Assembly (NCBI GenBank): GCA_012270865.1
Contig: JAAXHL010000037.1
Span: 1-64,000, forward strand
DNA from: Candidatus Poribacteria bacterium
GTDB lineage: Bacteria > Poribacteria > WGA-4E > WGA-3G
Length of the DNA: 64,000 nt
Direction of reading: 5' to 3'
The position numbers and the translations under genes are program-made. Below the pieces are notes generated by a model that saw only the letters and a program-made list of their open reading frames with translations, made no database searches and was not told where the DNA came from. This document shows, piece by piece, positions 50,191-59,955 of the stretch (position 1 is its first letter; each line of letters starts with the position of its first letter).

Positions 50191-50856
50191 ATGACGAAAT
50201 CTATAACTTTTAGTGTGTTCCTGTTTACGTTGCTTGTGGGTTTGAGTGCTTTTGCAGGCACACCGCAGGATTTTGGAAAATGGAAGGAAGGGGAACTGCT
50301 CCTCGAAAACCACAGTTTTGAAGAGGATTTGGAAGCCTGGGGTTTAGAAGATGGTGCATGCTGTGACCGTGGTGGTCTCTATACGATGGAGATTGACAAA
50401 AACAACCCGCAACATGGGAACCAGTCGCTCAAGGTCATTGGGCATAAAGCGACAGGTACCGCATGGCATGCGAAGGTTAGGCAAACGGATGCTTCAATGA
50501 AGGCTGGCGAGACGTATACTGTGATTTTTTGGGCACGTTCTGAAAAGCCGCGCGAGGTGGCACTGAGCATCCAGATGCAACATGATCCTTGGACTTTCTA
50601 TCAAGGCGGTGCTATCAATCTATTAGGACCGGAGTGGATGGAATACCATATCACCTTCCAATCGGGTGCTGATGTTGACAAAGATATGTGGGTCGGATTA
50701 GCGATTGCCCAATCGGATGAAGATTTCTGGCTTGATAACTTCCGTTATTTTGAAGGTGAACCCGAAGACGATCTGAACCGTGAGACACCTTTCCCTGTTG
50801 ACCCGAAAGAGAAGTTAGCGACGCAATGGGGTGAGATTAAGAGCGAACGGTTCTAA
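50191..50856 (+). CDS. Secreted carbohydrate-binding-module-like protein
   Basis: The 221-residue protein has a signal peptide (about 1-23) and one jelly-roll-like domain. The block L-L-E-N-H-S-F-E-E-D-L-E-A-W near 36-49 and Y-T-V-I-F-W-A-R-S near 105-113 recall CBM4/9 (CenC) family domains, which bind glucans or xylans. No catalytic domain is present. It is likely exported and may be surface-bound. A rho-independent terminator follows at 50885. It probably shares the promoter of the preceding small gene. Confidence 0.7.
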   Translation: MTKSITFSVFLFTLLVGLSAFAGTPQDFGKWKEGELLLENHSFEEDLEAWGLEDGACCDRGGLYTMEIDKNNPQHGNQSLKVIGHKATGTAWHAKVRQTDASMKAGETYTVIFWARSEKPREVALSIQMQHDPWTFYQGGAINLLGPEWMEYHITFQSGADVDKDMWVGLAIAQSDEDFWLDNFRYFEGEPEDDLNRETPFPVDPKEKLATQWGEIKSERF

Positions 50857-50884
50857 TACGTTTGATTTGATTCGATCTTGTAAG

Positions 50885-50910
50885 GCGCGGTCAACAGGCC
50901 GCGCTTTTTT
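50885..50910 (+). terminator. Rho-independent terminator after the CBM-like gene
   Basis: GCGCGG (50885-50890) and CCGCGC (50899-50904) pair around an eight-base loop and are followed by six T residues (50905-50910). The T tract abuts the stop of the convergent AlkB-like gene. Confidence 0.8.
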
Positions 50911-51550
50911 ATTTTCTAACCACCCTTCTAAAGGTTAGCGATATTCGGCGTTGTCGCGTATACCTTCGTCCGTCCCACATATCTGATTTTCTGGCAGGGA
51001 TGCCGTGCAGCCACGTATATCTCGCCGCCTCCTGCAATATGGCGATACTTCTCGGCGCGAGCCATACTGAAGCCTTTTCCGTGTTGTCGTCCTCGTGTGT
51101 AAATTCCATGACACAACTCGATCCGAGACTCAACGCAACAATCGTATCCTTAAACCAAGGTTCGCGGTCGATATGTCCGCCAATGCCTTGCCCGGGTAGG
51201 TATTCGTTGACAAACACCTGATTCGGGATTTCCGGTATGTATCCATCCTCGTGCAATTTCTGACTGACCCTTTTCAACCACTCTGGCAAATTGGTCTGAC
51301 AAACGTCTCTCTTCAACTTTCCGGTTTTATAATCGTATCTGGCTCCGTAATGCTGCACACGTCGCTTGCCAAAGTAATCCCACGGCTGTTTGTCAATTGT
51401 CCTTAACAGCCAATCGTGTTGGTGTTCCGTTATATAATCTGCTATGTATCGGAATCCACGAATCCGTTGAATCGCGTCCTCATTTTTAGGCGTAGGCTCC
51501 GGTTGCGCAAATTGCTGATTTAATGTGGGAAATAGGGGTATTTGTTCCAT
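50909..51550 (-). CDS. AlkB-family Fe(II)/2-oxoglutarate dioxygenase
   Basis: The 213-residue protein has the AlkB metal and cosubstrate residues: H126-x-D128 and H182 as iron ligands, and R202 and R208 in R-R-I-S-L-T-F-R. The nucleotide-recognition lid F-V-N-E-Y-L-P-G-Q-G-I-G-G-H lies just before. These enzymes demethylate DNA, RNA or proteins by oxidation. It resembles the shorter ALKBH-like group rather than E. coli AlkB in detail. The ATG at 51550 is used, but one at 51559 is equally open. Confidence 0.88.
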   Translation of the reverse strand: MEQIPLFPTLNQQFAQPEPTPKNEDAIQRIRGFRYIADYITEHQHDWLLRTIDKQPWDYFGKRRVQHYGARYDYKTGKLKRDVCQTNLPEWLKRVSQKLHEDGYIPEIPNQVFVNEYLPGQGIGGHIDREPWFKDTIVALSLGSSCVMEFTHEDDNTEKASVWLAPRSIAILQEAARYTWLHGIPARKSDMWDGRRYTRQRRISLTFRRVVRK

Positions 51551-51722
51551 TGTAGGCATTCGCAAAAAAAATAGTGCTGCGTGTTATATGAGGATAACAT
51601 ATCAACTTATTTTTAGTATAATGTAATTATACTATTTTTTTATAGGGGTGTCAAATCTTTTTTGGAGGTGTTCGGTTTTCAGCCGGTTTCAATCATTCGG
51701 GGGAATTGAATGACTGTGGGCC

Positions 51723-52958
51723 TTACGCCGGTGCGGATACGGGACGTTCTTTTAATTCGCCTTGGTATGCAAGCAGGATCGCAACGGCGATGCATGTTCC
51801 AACAACGCCTACCGGCCAGAAGCTGCCGACTGAATCTATCATCCATCCGAGCAAAGGTGCGAGAATGATGGTTGCTAACGATTTCGATTGCGCCTCAATG
51901 GATAGGATTGTCGCGCTCATCTCCGGTGTGGATTGTGCGTTGAAACGGCTAATCAGCCCCGGTCGCCAGAAGTTCTGGAGGATTGCCAGTGCGACAAAGA
52001 GGGCAATTATCGCTGAATACCAATTGAACCACAATGCCGGAATCAATAAGGTGAAGAGTGCTAGATCTATCCACCACATAAAGCGTGCGGCCCCTTCGTC
52101 GCCACCCCGCCAATCCGAGATACGGTGCGAATTCCGAGAGGCGAAAGAGGATAGGAAATAGAGGATAAAGTAGACCCCAGCGACAAGTAAGGCTGTCCGT
52201 TTCGATTCGTTTAATGCTAAAAGTAAGGGGAGTGCAAGAGCTGTCTGTTCGAGTATCGGTTGGAGAAAGTCTTTGCTGGCTTTATACATCCCTTCAAAAC
52301 CCATCCCTTCAAAAACGAGGCGACGGAGCGGCGCGAATTGTACGGACTGTTTCAAGGCACTGCCGAGCATGCGTGCGACTGCTTTGAGCGAGAATTCGCT
52401 CTGTTTATCACCATCTAACCGCGCGGGGTAGCCGAAGAAGTTAACGATATTCATCGCATAAGGGATAATTGAAAACCAGAAAATGTCTATGAAATTACCG
52501 CTATAAAAAACCAGACCACTGGCGATGAGAACAGAGACAGCGGAACCCATCTGCGACCAAGAACGCGTAAAACCGTAGACTTTCGTCTTTTCATCTGATC
52601 GTCCCTGTAGGCGCAGCCAATCGAAGATCATCGCCTTGTGGGTGCCGCTGCGGAACGCATCGCCTAAACCGTAGAAAAACATAGCAGCGAACAACGGAAG
52701 CAGCGATTTGCTCACAGCGAATATAACGAAAGAAGCGATATAGGCACAAAATGAAAAAATCATGGCGCGTCGCCTGCCATAAAGATCCGCGATCGCGCCA
52801 GAAGGAATTTCAAATAGGTTGGTGCAAACCTCCCGAAAACCGATCAAGATGCCGATTGCAAGGTAAGACAGTCCTTTGTCAAGAAATGCGAGATACAGAA
52901 AGTTTTCATAGTAACGTTGATTCTTCAGGAACCCATAGAGCGAAAAACGGAATAGCAT
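51723..52958 (-). CDS. Major facilitator superfamily (MFS) transporter
   Basis: The 411-residue membrane protein has about 11-12 hydrophobic segments. The MFS loop 2-3 motif is visible as G-A-I-A-D-L-Y-G-R-R-R-A-M near residues 55-67. No motif reveals the substrate; the closest likeness is to drug or sugar-type MFS proteins with a large loop around residues 180-240. I chose the ATG at 52958, where AGGAG stands seven bases upstream; the ATG at 52964 is two codons earlier. The next gene upstream on the same strand begins 215 bases away. Confidence 0.8.
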   Translation of the reverse strand: MLFRFSLYGFLKNQRYYENFLYLAFLDKGLSYLAIGILIGFREVCTNLFEIPSGAIADLYGRRRAMIFSFCAYIASFVIFAVSKSLLPLFAAMFFYGLGDAFRSGTHKAMIFDWLRLQGRSDEKTKVYGFTRSWSQMGSAVSVLIASGLVFYSGNFIDIFWFSIIPYAMNIVNFFGYPARLDGDKQSEFSLKAVARMLGSALKQSVQFAPLRRLVFEGMGFEGMYKASKDFLQPILEQTALALPLLLALNESKRTALLVAGVYFILYFLSSFASRNSHRISDWRGGDEGAARFMWWIDLALFTLLIPALWFNWYSAIIALFVALAILQNFWRPGLISRFNAQSTPEMSATILSIEAQSKSLATIILAPLLGWMIDSVGSFWPVGVVGTCIAVAILLAYQGELKERPVSAPA

Positions 52959-53172
52959 CGGCATGCTCCTGCCTTGGTGAATCGGGGACTGCAGTTTAGG
53001 AACGTTGGCATCGCGATTTGGACGCGCATAAAGATCGTCAGACGCACTTGTTTAGAATGATAGCAGATTTGGAAAAAGTGTCAAGGAAAAAATTGATTGG
53101 AAATCGAAAGTGTTACGTGGTAGCGCGTCAGGTTCGGACGTGCGGGACTGACGCGATCGAGGGGGTCCAAGT

Positions 53173-54186
53173 CTATAGACTGGCGGTTAATTCTTCTTGA
53201 TATGCGAAGATTGCAGGGGTGCCGCCTGTGTGGAGAAAGATAACGGTGTCGTCGCGTCCGAGTCTGCCTTGTTGGATGTGGTCGATGAGACACGCCATCG
53301 CTTTAGCGGTGTAGACGGGATCAAGAAAAATGCCTTCTGTTTTAACAACGAGTTTGAGTGCGTCAATACATTCCGGTGTGAGATAGCCGTAAGCCTGCCC
53401 GATATAGTCATCTGTGTTCTGGATGTCGGCATCGGTGACGCGTGTCTCTAATTCCAAAAGTTCGGCTGCATTGTTTGCCGCACTGCGTAACCGATTAAAT
53501 TTACCTTCCCAAACGATAGGCGCGATGCCAAACGGTTTCATCTTAAGGCCAAGCGTCTTGGTGCCGAGGACAAGTCCCGCCTGTGTCCCACCTACGGAAG
53601 CGGTATAAATCCAATCCGCATCAATACCCAGCTGCTGTTGCTGTTGCGCAATTTCAGCGATACACCACGTAAAAGCAACGGCGGCCAGGGCGGTCGAACG
53701 CGGTGCTGCGAGGACATAAGGTTTCAACCCTTGCGTCTTTAATTTTTCAGCGAGTTCGTACTTCACCACATCTAATTCGGGTCCGAAGGGTATATCAACA
53801 ATCTCAACATCCGCGCCTGCGATATTATCTAACAGTAGATTCCCTTGGAGAATACTCTTGTGATCACGGGCAAGTCGAAGATAACACTTGAGTCCGAGTT
53901 TACCACAGGCGGCAGCGGCTTGGCGGCAGTGATTGGATTGTGAAGCCGCGCCCTGTATAATCGTATCCGCGCCTTCTGCGACGGCATCGCCGATTGTGAA
54001 AGTAAGTTGTCGGACTTTATTGCCGCCAAACGCCAAACCTGAGCAATCTTCACGTTTCATGAAGATGCGGGGCCCGCCGAGTGCCTCAGAGAGGCGAGGA
54101 CACGCCTCTAAAGGTGTCGGAAAATGCCCGAGGCTCACTTGTGGCAATTGGTGGACTTTCTGAATCAAGCCTTCGCTTGTTTCCAT
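53173..54186 (-). CDS. D-cysteine desulfhydrase/ACC-deaminase-family PLP enzyme
   Basis: The 337-residue protein belongs to the tryptophan-synthase-beta-like PLP fold. The motif G-G-N-K-V-R-Q near 53-59 carries the PLP lysine, with A-S-Q-S-N-H near 80-85 and, near the end, H-T-G-G-T-P. The family contains D-cysteine desulfhydrase and 1-aminocyclopropane-1-carboxylate deaminase, which sequence alone does not separate. A D-cysteine role would give ammonia, pyruvate and sulfide. The start is five bases after the stop of the large coiled-coil gene, so co-transcription is likely. Confidence 0.85.
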   Translation of the reverse strand: METSEGLIQKVHQLPQVSLGHFPTPLEACPRLSEALGGPRIFMKREDCSGLAFGGNKVRQLTFTIGDAVAEGADTIIQGAASQSNHCRQAAAACGKLGLKCYLRLARDHKSILQGNLLLDNIAGADVEIVDIPFGPELDVVKYELAEKLKTQGLKPYVLAAPRSTALAAVAFTWCIAEIAQQQQQLGIDADWIYTASVGGTQAGLVLGTKTLGLKMKPFGIAPIVWEGKFNRLRSAANNAAELLELETRVTDADIQNTDDYIGQAYGYLTPECIDALKLVVKTEGIFLDPVYTAKAMACLIDHIQQGRLGRDDTVIFLHTGGTPAIFAYQEELTASL

Positions 54187-54191
54187 TCCTA

Positions 54192-55898
54192 CTACTCCGC
54201 TTCAATAACGACAGCCATCTGGTTGATCCGTCTTCCGTCCTTGGATTGTAGGCCAGGGGAGATAACTTCAACGATTGTGCCGGGTTCAAATTCACAGGCA
54301 AGCGCGCCCTTGACCTTGTGATGATTCGGGGACACTTTCGTTATACCAACTTCAATAGGGATGACTTCGGAATTAACGAGGTCTAAAAACCATTCGAGGC
54401 GTTCGGGTAACTCATTGTTTCTGATGCTTTTTGTAACTTCGACGAAGAGGAAATCTCGGATAAACTCCGTGAGGAACTTTTTGAAGATAATGACCTGAAT
54501 TTTTGAGGCGTGTTTCCGTTCCTGTTCGGTCAACTTACTGGCAAAGCGTTGCAAGTATGCGTCACACTCACTCTGAATTTTCTCTATATCTCGTTCATTT
54601 TCTGCAAGCAGGTCGGGGAACAAAGTAGGCGACGGTGTAGATATCCCGCGCGTCTGTTTGAGTGTCTGCCTGAGACGGACATCAACTTCATCGAGTGTCT
54701 GCGCGAGTTGCTCTGTTTCAGGCGTAGCGCGTCCGATTTCTTTCCGCCATGCGATGACTTCGTTCACCATGAGATTCAGTAGGAGGATTGCGATCTCCTC
54801 TTCGCGGAGCGTTGCAGGGTCCCAATTGGAGAGATTGAGTCCATATCCTTCATTATAATCCCTCTCCAGCTTAGCGAGTTGGTCTTGGAATTTGTTCTGA
54901 ATGGTTTCGCCTTTCTCCTGATAATAAACTTTGCCACGTCTACCGCCAGCGGCAAGTCCTAAAGCTTGGGCAAACTGTCCAAAGACCCCTTTTTCTTTTT
55001 TCCATTTTGAAGGTGTCTTACTGGATGTGGTGTTGCTGGCGTTAAGTTGCGCGACTTTTGCCTTCCGTTGTTCCGCGAGTGCACTCGGTGGGAGGGACGG
55101 CACTTCAATTTTAAATTCGACGTTAGTACCCAGCATCTGTTCTATACTTGCTATCATCTGTTGCCTCGTTTCATCTTCGGATGTCGGAGGCTCGTCTTTA
55201 TCAGGACTATCTGCGACGGGTTCTGGAATCTCTACGTCCGGCAGCTCCATTTCTGGTTCTTCTACCTGTTGCGTCGCTTCGAGTTCCGGGGCAGTAGATG
55301 CGTCTTCGTCGCTGGATGTTTCTGAAAGTGTCGAAATTGGGTTCGGTGGTTTCGTTGTCGCCGGATACACGACTATTTTCTCTACATCTTGCCTCGCCTT
55401 CACCTCTGATACAGTAGGTTCATCGGTGTTGGTGTGTACATCTAAAGGCGGTACAGCGTTTTGGGGCGTTGTATCCTCTGCGGATTCCAATGTAGGATCA
55501 GGGTTGTCAACTGCTTCTTGCGCTTCAGGTTCGGACTCGGATGCCTCCAGTTCAGCTGTATCTTCAGGTGTGGTTTCTGCTGGTTGTTCGGCTTTGAGTG
55601 TGTTCAATTCATCCAATATTTTTTCCACACGTGCGTAAACGGGTTCGGCATTATCAACAAAAAATGTTAAGCGGTATGCGTCAAGAATCTCTGTCGGAAG
55701 ACGGCGTGAGACGGGCGCGTCGGTGAGTTCAAACTGTGCCCAATTGGCGAGTCCACTCATCGAAAGTTTCTGATACATCACGCGTACCCGCCTATCGGTA
55801 TCGGTTAAATTCCGTACGCTCATAATGATGCAATCACTATCAATGCTGAATACGATCTCAATATCTCGGAAACGCCCTGTTACGCTGTTCCTATCCAT
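54192..55898 (-). CDS. Hypothetical protein with acidic linker and C-terminal PilZ-like domain
   Basis: I do not recognise a named family. The 568-residue protein has an N-terminal globular domain (about 1-110), a 150-residue acidic, proline/threonine/glutamate-rich disordered linker (about 112-265), a helical region (about 290-475) and a C-terminal beta domain. That domain, with V-K-G-A-L-A-C-E-F-E-P-G-T, resembles SH3/PilZ-like folds, which is a guess. No signal peptide is seen. AAGGAGA precedes the ATG. It ends five bases before the PLP-enzyme start, so the two share a transcript. Confidence 0.6.
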   Translation of the reverse strand: MDRNSVTGRFRDIEIVFSIDSDCIIMSVRNLTDTDRRVRVMYQKLSMSGLANWAQFELTDAPVSRRLPTEILDAYRLTFFVDNAEPVYARVEKILDELNTLKAEQPAETTPEDTAELEASESEPEAQEAVDNPDPTLESAEDTTPQNAVPPLDVHTNTDEPTVSEVKARQDVEKIVVYPATTKPPNPISTLSETSSDEDASTAPELEATQQVEEPEMELPDVEIPEPVADSPDKDEPPTSEDETRQQMIASIEQMLGTNVEFKIEVPSLPPSALAEQRKAKVAQLNASNTTSSKTPSKWKKEKGVFGQFAQALGLAAGGRRGKVYYQEKGETIQNKFQDQLAKLERDYNEGYGLNLSNWDPATLREEEIAILLLNLMVNEVIAWRKEIGRATPETEQLAQTLDEVDVRLRQTLKQTRGISTPSPTLFPDLLAENERDIEKIQSECDAYLQRFASKLTEQERKHASKIQVIIFKKFLTEFIRDFLFVEVTKSIRNNELPERLEWFLDLVNSEVIPIEVGITKVSPNHHKVKGALACEFEPGTIVEVISPGLQSKDGRRINQMAVVIEAE

Positions 55899-56137
55899 GT
55901 TATTTTTCTCCTTGGAAATCTATCTATGATACCATAATTTAAGAAGGAAAACAGGTCTATTAAACTGTATCGGATTAACACTTTAACGTCTCTGTGTCAA
56001 TTTGCGTTACAAAGTTTTTGTGAAAGGCTTCAAAACCGTTTCATTCCTATAAAGTTCATTTGCTTGGGTATTTCTGCGGATTTCTTCAGCATGTTTATAT
56101 CTTACGTGCTGAAACGCTATTGGTAAATGGATAGAAA
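55899..56137. other. Intergenic stretch with the second copy of the 32-base repeat
   Basis: No gene is seen. The 32-base repeat shared with 30747-30778 lies at 56060-56091, in the same orientation. The rest is AT-rich and has no recognised signal. Confidence 0.6.
56060..56091. repeat. 32-base dispersed repeat, copy 2
   Basis: Identical to 30747-30778 over 32 bases, with different flanking bases on both sides. It lies 46 bases downstream of the LVIVD-repeat peptidase stop on the minus strand. Confidence 0.85.
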
Positions 56138-59100
56138 TCACCGTCGGATGAGCATTTTTCGGGTTGCCTGAAAATCTCCGGCTCGGATTGAATAAAAATA
56201 GACACCACTTGCGACAGATTCACCGGCAGCGTTTCGTCCATTCCAATACGCGGTGTGTGAGCCTGCCTTTTGGTATCCGAGTGGTTTGGAATAGACACTT
56301 CTCCCTTGGGCATCGTAGATATGGAGCGATACATTCACATTTGAGGCGATCTGATACGGAATCCACGTTTCTGGATTAAATGGGTTTGGATAATTTTGGT
56401 TTAAACGGTTGACAGGTGTGGAATCCATTACATTAGGGGTCCAGTCAGACGGTATCTGCTCTTCGACTGCAAGCGAGGCACCTTCCGGATGCACGCGAAG
56501 GATACGGAGTTGATACAAATCTGCGATATAGAGAGCAGTGTTTGTTAACTTTAATTCCGACGGGAACCAGAGTTCGCTATTTTTGTAAACAAGCGACGAA
56601 GTCATTTCAAGCGTGCGCGTATCAATCATTTGCACGCCTCTGCTATCGAGTAGATAGAGGTCGTTTCCGCCGATCTGTGCGTCAATGGGTAGGACATCGT
56701 TCTCGTACTTGCCTTGCAATCTCGGTTCGTTGGGTGTGGATACATCCAGTACGACAACGCCAACGCCGCTGTCTAACAGATAAACACGATCTTCGGCAAA
56801 CGTAACACCTGTGGCATTTCCCTGTGTCGCGTAGTCTCCGATAGGACGTGGCACAGTGGGTTCTGCTATGTCAAAGATGTGCAGCCCCCCGTCAAGTGCC
56901 GCGAGATATGCGGACGATGCCGCTGCGTCAACGACAACACGGTAAGCACTTCCCGGGACGTCGCGTTCGGAAACGATGCCACTCTGTTGCGGTGCTCGGC
57001 TATCTACGATAATCAGTGATTCGGCACAGAGATACGTGTAACCGTTATGCATCGCAATATCGGAGACCGGTGAAGTTGTCGGTATATGTGCTACAATCGT
57101 ATTCGTCCCAAGGTGAACGATGAACATCCCTGTATCGGCGGCGACAAAGCCGTATCCGTCCCGTACACGGATTTTGGTGCAGTTTGCTGCCCCGAACTGC
57201 TCACCGAAAGTTGGGGAATCCGTAGGAAACAGTAGATTTTGTGTCAAGGTGCCCTGATAAGGCGTTGTAAATTCGAGGGTGCGCAACCCACCCGCGCCGT
57301 TTGCGACATAAACAGTCCGTGCGCCGCCTGTTGTCTCTACGACATCAATACCGTAAGCGGTGCCTTCAAAGGCATAGTGGTGTAACCATTTCGGTGATTC
57401 GGGTTTGCTGACATCAATCGTCTGGATGCCGTCTTTTCCATCGGCGATATAAGCCAAGGTGCCCCAGACGACGACATCGGTTGCGTTGCCGAATGTCGGT
57501 TGTGAAGAAACGCGCCGCGGGTGCTGTGGATTACGGACATCAATAATATGGAGTCCAGCTTGTTGGTCCGCGAGATAGATGGTATTGTCGCGAAGTTGAA
57601 TGCCGCTTGCGAATCCGGGTGTGTTTAATCGGTTACCCATTCCCGGATTTTCGGTATCCATAATATCGACCCAAGTGAGGTTGCCTGAAGCGACGAAGGC
57701 ATAAGTGGTGTCTACTGTCTCCAGGATCTCATAGGCGTTAGCGAGAATTGGGATCGCATTTTGGAAAACAAGATCGCCGAATGGACTCTGTTCAAGAATA
57801 TATAATCCGTGTCTGTCATCACTCACGTAGATGGTATTGTCTCGGATAAGGACGTTCAGCGGTGTGCCTGCGGTCCGAAAGAAGCGTCTGGGTCGCGGTA
57901 TTTGGGAGTTGCGGACATCGTGTTGGTTGTAGATGAGCAGCCCCCGCGTTGTACCAAGCACATAGAGATTGTCGCCATCCGTTTCGACCCTGCGCGCGTC
58001 TGTGAACCCGCCGAGCGTTTTGACGATGTTCGGAACCGTCGGTACTGAGACATCAATAACATGTACACCGCCAACACCGTCAGCGATGTAAACCGTATCC
58101 TTATCAACGGCTACAGCGCGTGCTTGACCGGGCGTGGCGATTTCACCGATACGGATAGGTGTCGTCGGTTCAGTCAGTGAGAAGATTTCCAATCCCCAAG
58201 TGCTCGCCGCATAAAGGTAAGGTACATCTTTTTCGCTAATTGTCAAATCGGTATAGTTGCTTGCGAGATGGATTTGTGTCATCGGTTCGAGCTGCGTTTT
58301 CGGTCTGAGACCGGTAGGGAGCAGACTCGATTGGGTGCGATTGTCAAGGGCAGTCGTTACGGCATCCGGTGTTGTATCCGATCTCTGCTCACGTGGTATG
58401 CCTATCACAAAATTATCGTCCGTGTTCGTAGCGGTATAGCCGAACATCTGTGGCGTATCCGCTGTCACCATCAGTATAATCTCATCGTTCCGCTGAAGTC
58501 CTTCGCGCCGAATGTGTCCCCTATTTTGAATGTCAAACGGAATAGGTGTAATGACAGGTCGTCCGTTGGTTGGAAGATAGAGCGTCGTAGCGTAGAGATT
58601 CCCGGAACCTGTGCCGGTTATTGATATATCAAGCGTTTCGGGTAGATTCTCGAAATGAATGTATGACGCGCCCCACTGGTCAATAGCGAAACCGTTCGCA
58701 ATGTTTGGATAGTTGAAGACGCGCGGGACGGGAGCAGTTACCTTTCGGTTACGCAAAGCATCATAGCCGAGTTTTCTGTTTTGTGTCTGTGTGTTTTGCC
58801 AATTCGCGAGTCCCCAATTGAGAAAGACATCGGGAAAGCGTTCACTTCTGCCACTGCCTGCCAAAGCAACGTCAATTGCGCCCTCGCCGAGGGTATCTGT
58901 CCCGACAATACCGCGGATGAGTTCGCGTCCGCCATACTGCTCGTAGAGATATAGCACGAGCATGAAGGCACCGCCGTAGTAGACATCCCACGTGTTCGAG
59001 TATGCCAGAGGGATACTCGGATCCGTGAGGTAACCGTCAACAAAGAGGGTGTGTACTGTGCCGTAAACTGCCCATTCCACGAAGGATGCTGTGCCTTCTT

Positions 59101-59752
59101 CTAACCACCGTTGGTCGGTTGTTCCACCGTTTTGGAACCAATTGACGAGATGCGCGAATTCGTGTGCGAGGCTGCTATAAAAGGTGTGTCGGGACCGTTC
59201 CCTGAACTGGAAGATGTCCATATAGAGCATCTCACGACGGTTGCTGTTCGGAGCTGTCGGTAATTGATCCGCGGGTGCGAAGTAGCCGCCGTAATCGAGT
59301 CCGGATTCATTCATGCCGACATCGTGCATCAATAGCGTAATGCGGTTATCTCTGTCGAGTCCCGGTTTCCATTCGCTTCCCATCCAGCGTCGAACGTTTG
59401 GATAGATGCGTGTGTCGAATTCCCGTCCGATGGCGGTTGCCTCAGCCTCGGTGAGCATACCGCGCACGGAATCCTCGATGTAGACATAGAGATGTTCACT
59501 TTTGGCAATACAGGTGGCAGTTACCTCTGCGTCTGGAATATGAATGAAAAAGCGGTCTGTCTGTCCGATCTGAACGTGTGCGGCGGGCGCAGCGGCGACT
59601 TCTTCGGGAGGGTGTTGCGCGAGGTGTTCTTGATACAGGAGCGGTGTCCCACACAGCCACGCTTCTCCAGGAACATGCGGATGCCCCGAATCGGCGAATA
59701 CGAAGCTGCACGCAATAAAAAAGATAAGACTGACTGATACCAAAAATCGCAT
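56138..59752 (-). CDS. Secreted metallopeptidase with LVIVD repeats and T9SS/FlgD-like C-terminal domain
   Basis: The 1204-residue protein begins with a signal peptide (about 1-20) and then a peptidase domain. The zinc site is H197-E198-x-x-H201, with E219 in W-L-E-E-G as the likely third ligand, so it is gluzincin-like. From about 505 to 1060 it is made of beta-propeller repeats of the LVIVD type (V-H-V-I-D-V-S-V-P-T-V-P and relatives). The last 85 residues form a FlgD-Ig-like sorting domain beginning N-Y-P-N-P-F-N-P-E-T-W-I-P-Y. That tail is used for type IX-like secretion in Bacteroidetes and is common in poribacterial secreted proteins. Confidence 0.85.
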   Translation of the reverse strand: MRFLVSVSLIFFIACSFVFADSGHPHVPGEAWLCGTPLLYQEHLAQHPPEEVAAAPAAHVQIGQTDRFFIHIPDAEVTATCIAKSEHLYVYIEDSVRGMLTEAEATAIGREFDTRIYPNVRRWMGSEWKPGLDRDNRITLLMHDVGMNESGLDYGGYFAPADQLPTAPNSNRREMLYMDIFQFRERSRHTFYSSLAHEFAHLVNWFQNGGTTDQRWLEEGTASFVEWAVYGTVHTLFVDGYLTDPSIPLAYSNTWDVYYGGAFMLVLYLYEQYGGRELIRGIVGTDTLGEGAIDVALAGSGRSERFPDVFLNWGLANWQNTQTQNRKLGYDALRNRKVTAPVPRVFNYPNIANGFAIDQWGASYIHFENLPETLDISITGTGSGNLYATTLYLPTNGRPVITPIPFDIQNRGHIRREGLQRNDEIILMVTADTPQMFGYTATNTDDNFVIGIPREQRSDTTPDAVTTALDNRTQSSLLPTGLRPKTQLEPMTQIHLASNYTDLTISEKDVPYLYAASTWGLEIFSLTEPTTPIRIGEIATPGQARAVAVDKDTVYIADGVGGVHVIDVSVPTVPNIVKTLGGFTDARRVETDGDNLYVLGTTRGLLIYNQHDVRNSQIPRPRRFFRTAGTPLNVLIRDNTIYVSDDRHGLYILEQSPFGDLVFQNAIPILANAYEILETVDTTYAFVASGNLTWVDIMDTENPGMGNRLNTPGFASGIQLRDNTIYLADQQAGLHIIDVRNPQHPRRVSSQPTFGNATDVVVWGTLAYIADGKDGIQTIDVSKPESPKWLHHYAFEGTAYGIDVVETTGGARTVYVANGAGGLRTLEFTTPYQGTLTQNLLFPTDSPTFGEQFGAANCTKIRVRDGYGFVAADTGMFIVHLGTNTIVAHIPTTSPVSDIAMHNGYTYLCAESLIIVDSRAPQQSGIVSERDVPGSAYRVVVDAAASSAYLAALDGGLHIFDIAEPTVPRPIGDYATQGNATGVTFAEDRVYLLDSGVGVVVLDVSTPNEPRLQGKYENDVLPIDAQIGGNDLYLLDSRGVQMIDTRTLEMTSSLVYKNSELWFPSELKLTNTALYIADLYQLRILRVHPEGASLAVEEQIPSDWTPNVMDSTPVNRLNQNYPNPFNPETWIPYQIASNVNVSLHIYDAQGRSVYSKPLGYQKAGSHTAYWNGRNAAGESVASGVYFYSIRAGDFQATRKMLIRR

Positions 59753-59885
59753 GAGGTCTGCTTGCTCTCCGGTGGATACGCGTTATGTAACGCAGGTTTA
59801 ATAAGGCTTAATATCTATTCTACAATGATTTCGGTGCAAATTCAAGCGATACAACAGTGTATACTTTTTCACTTTTTCTTTTTTC

Positions 59886-59914
59886 TTGACAGAATTCACA
59901 ATAAGTGATACTAT
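59886..59914 (+). promoter_or_regulatory. Possible sigma70 promoter for peptide deformylase
   Basis: A perfect TTGACA at 59886-59891 is followed after 17 bases by TACTAT (59909-59914), a four-of-six match. An alternative -10, GATACT (59907-59912), is at 15 bases. The deformylase start is at 59956. Confidence 0.55.
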
Positions 59915-59955
59915 ATTAAAGGTTATTTTTCAAGAATGGGAGACGTGTCTGATAG

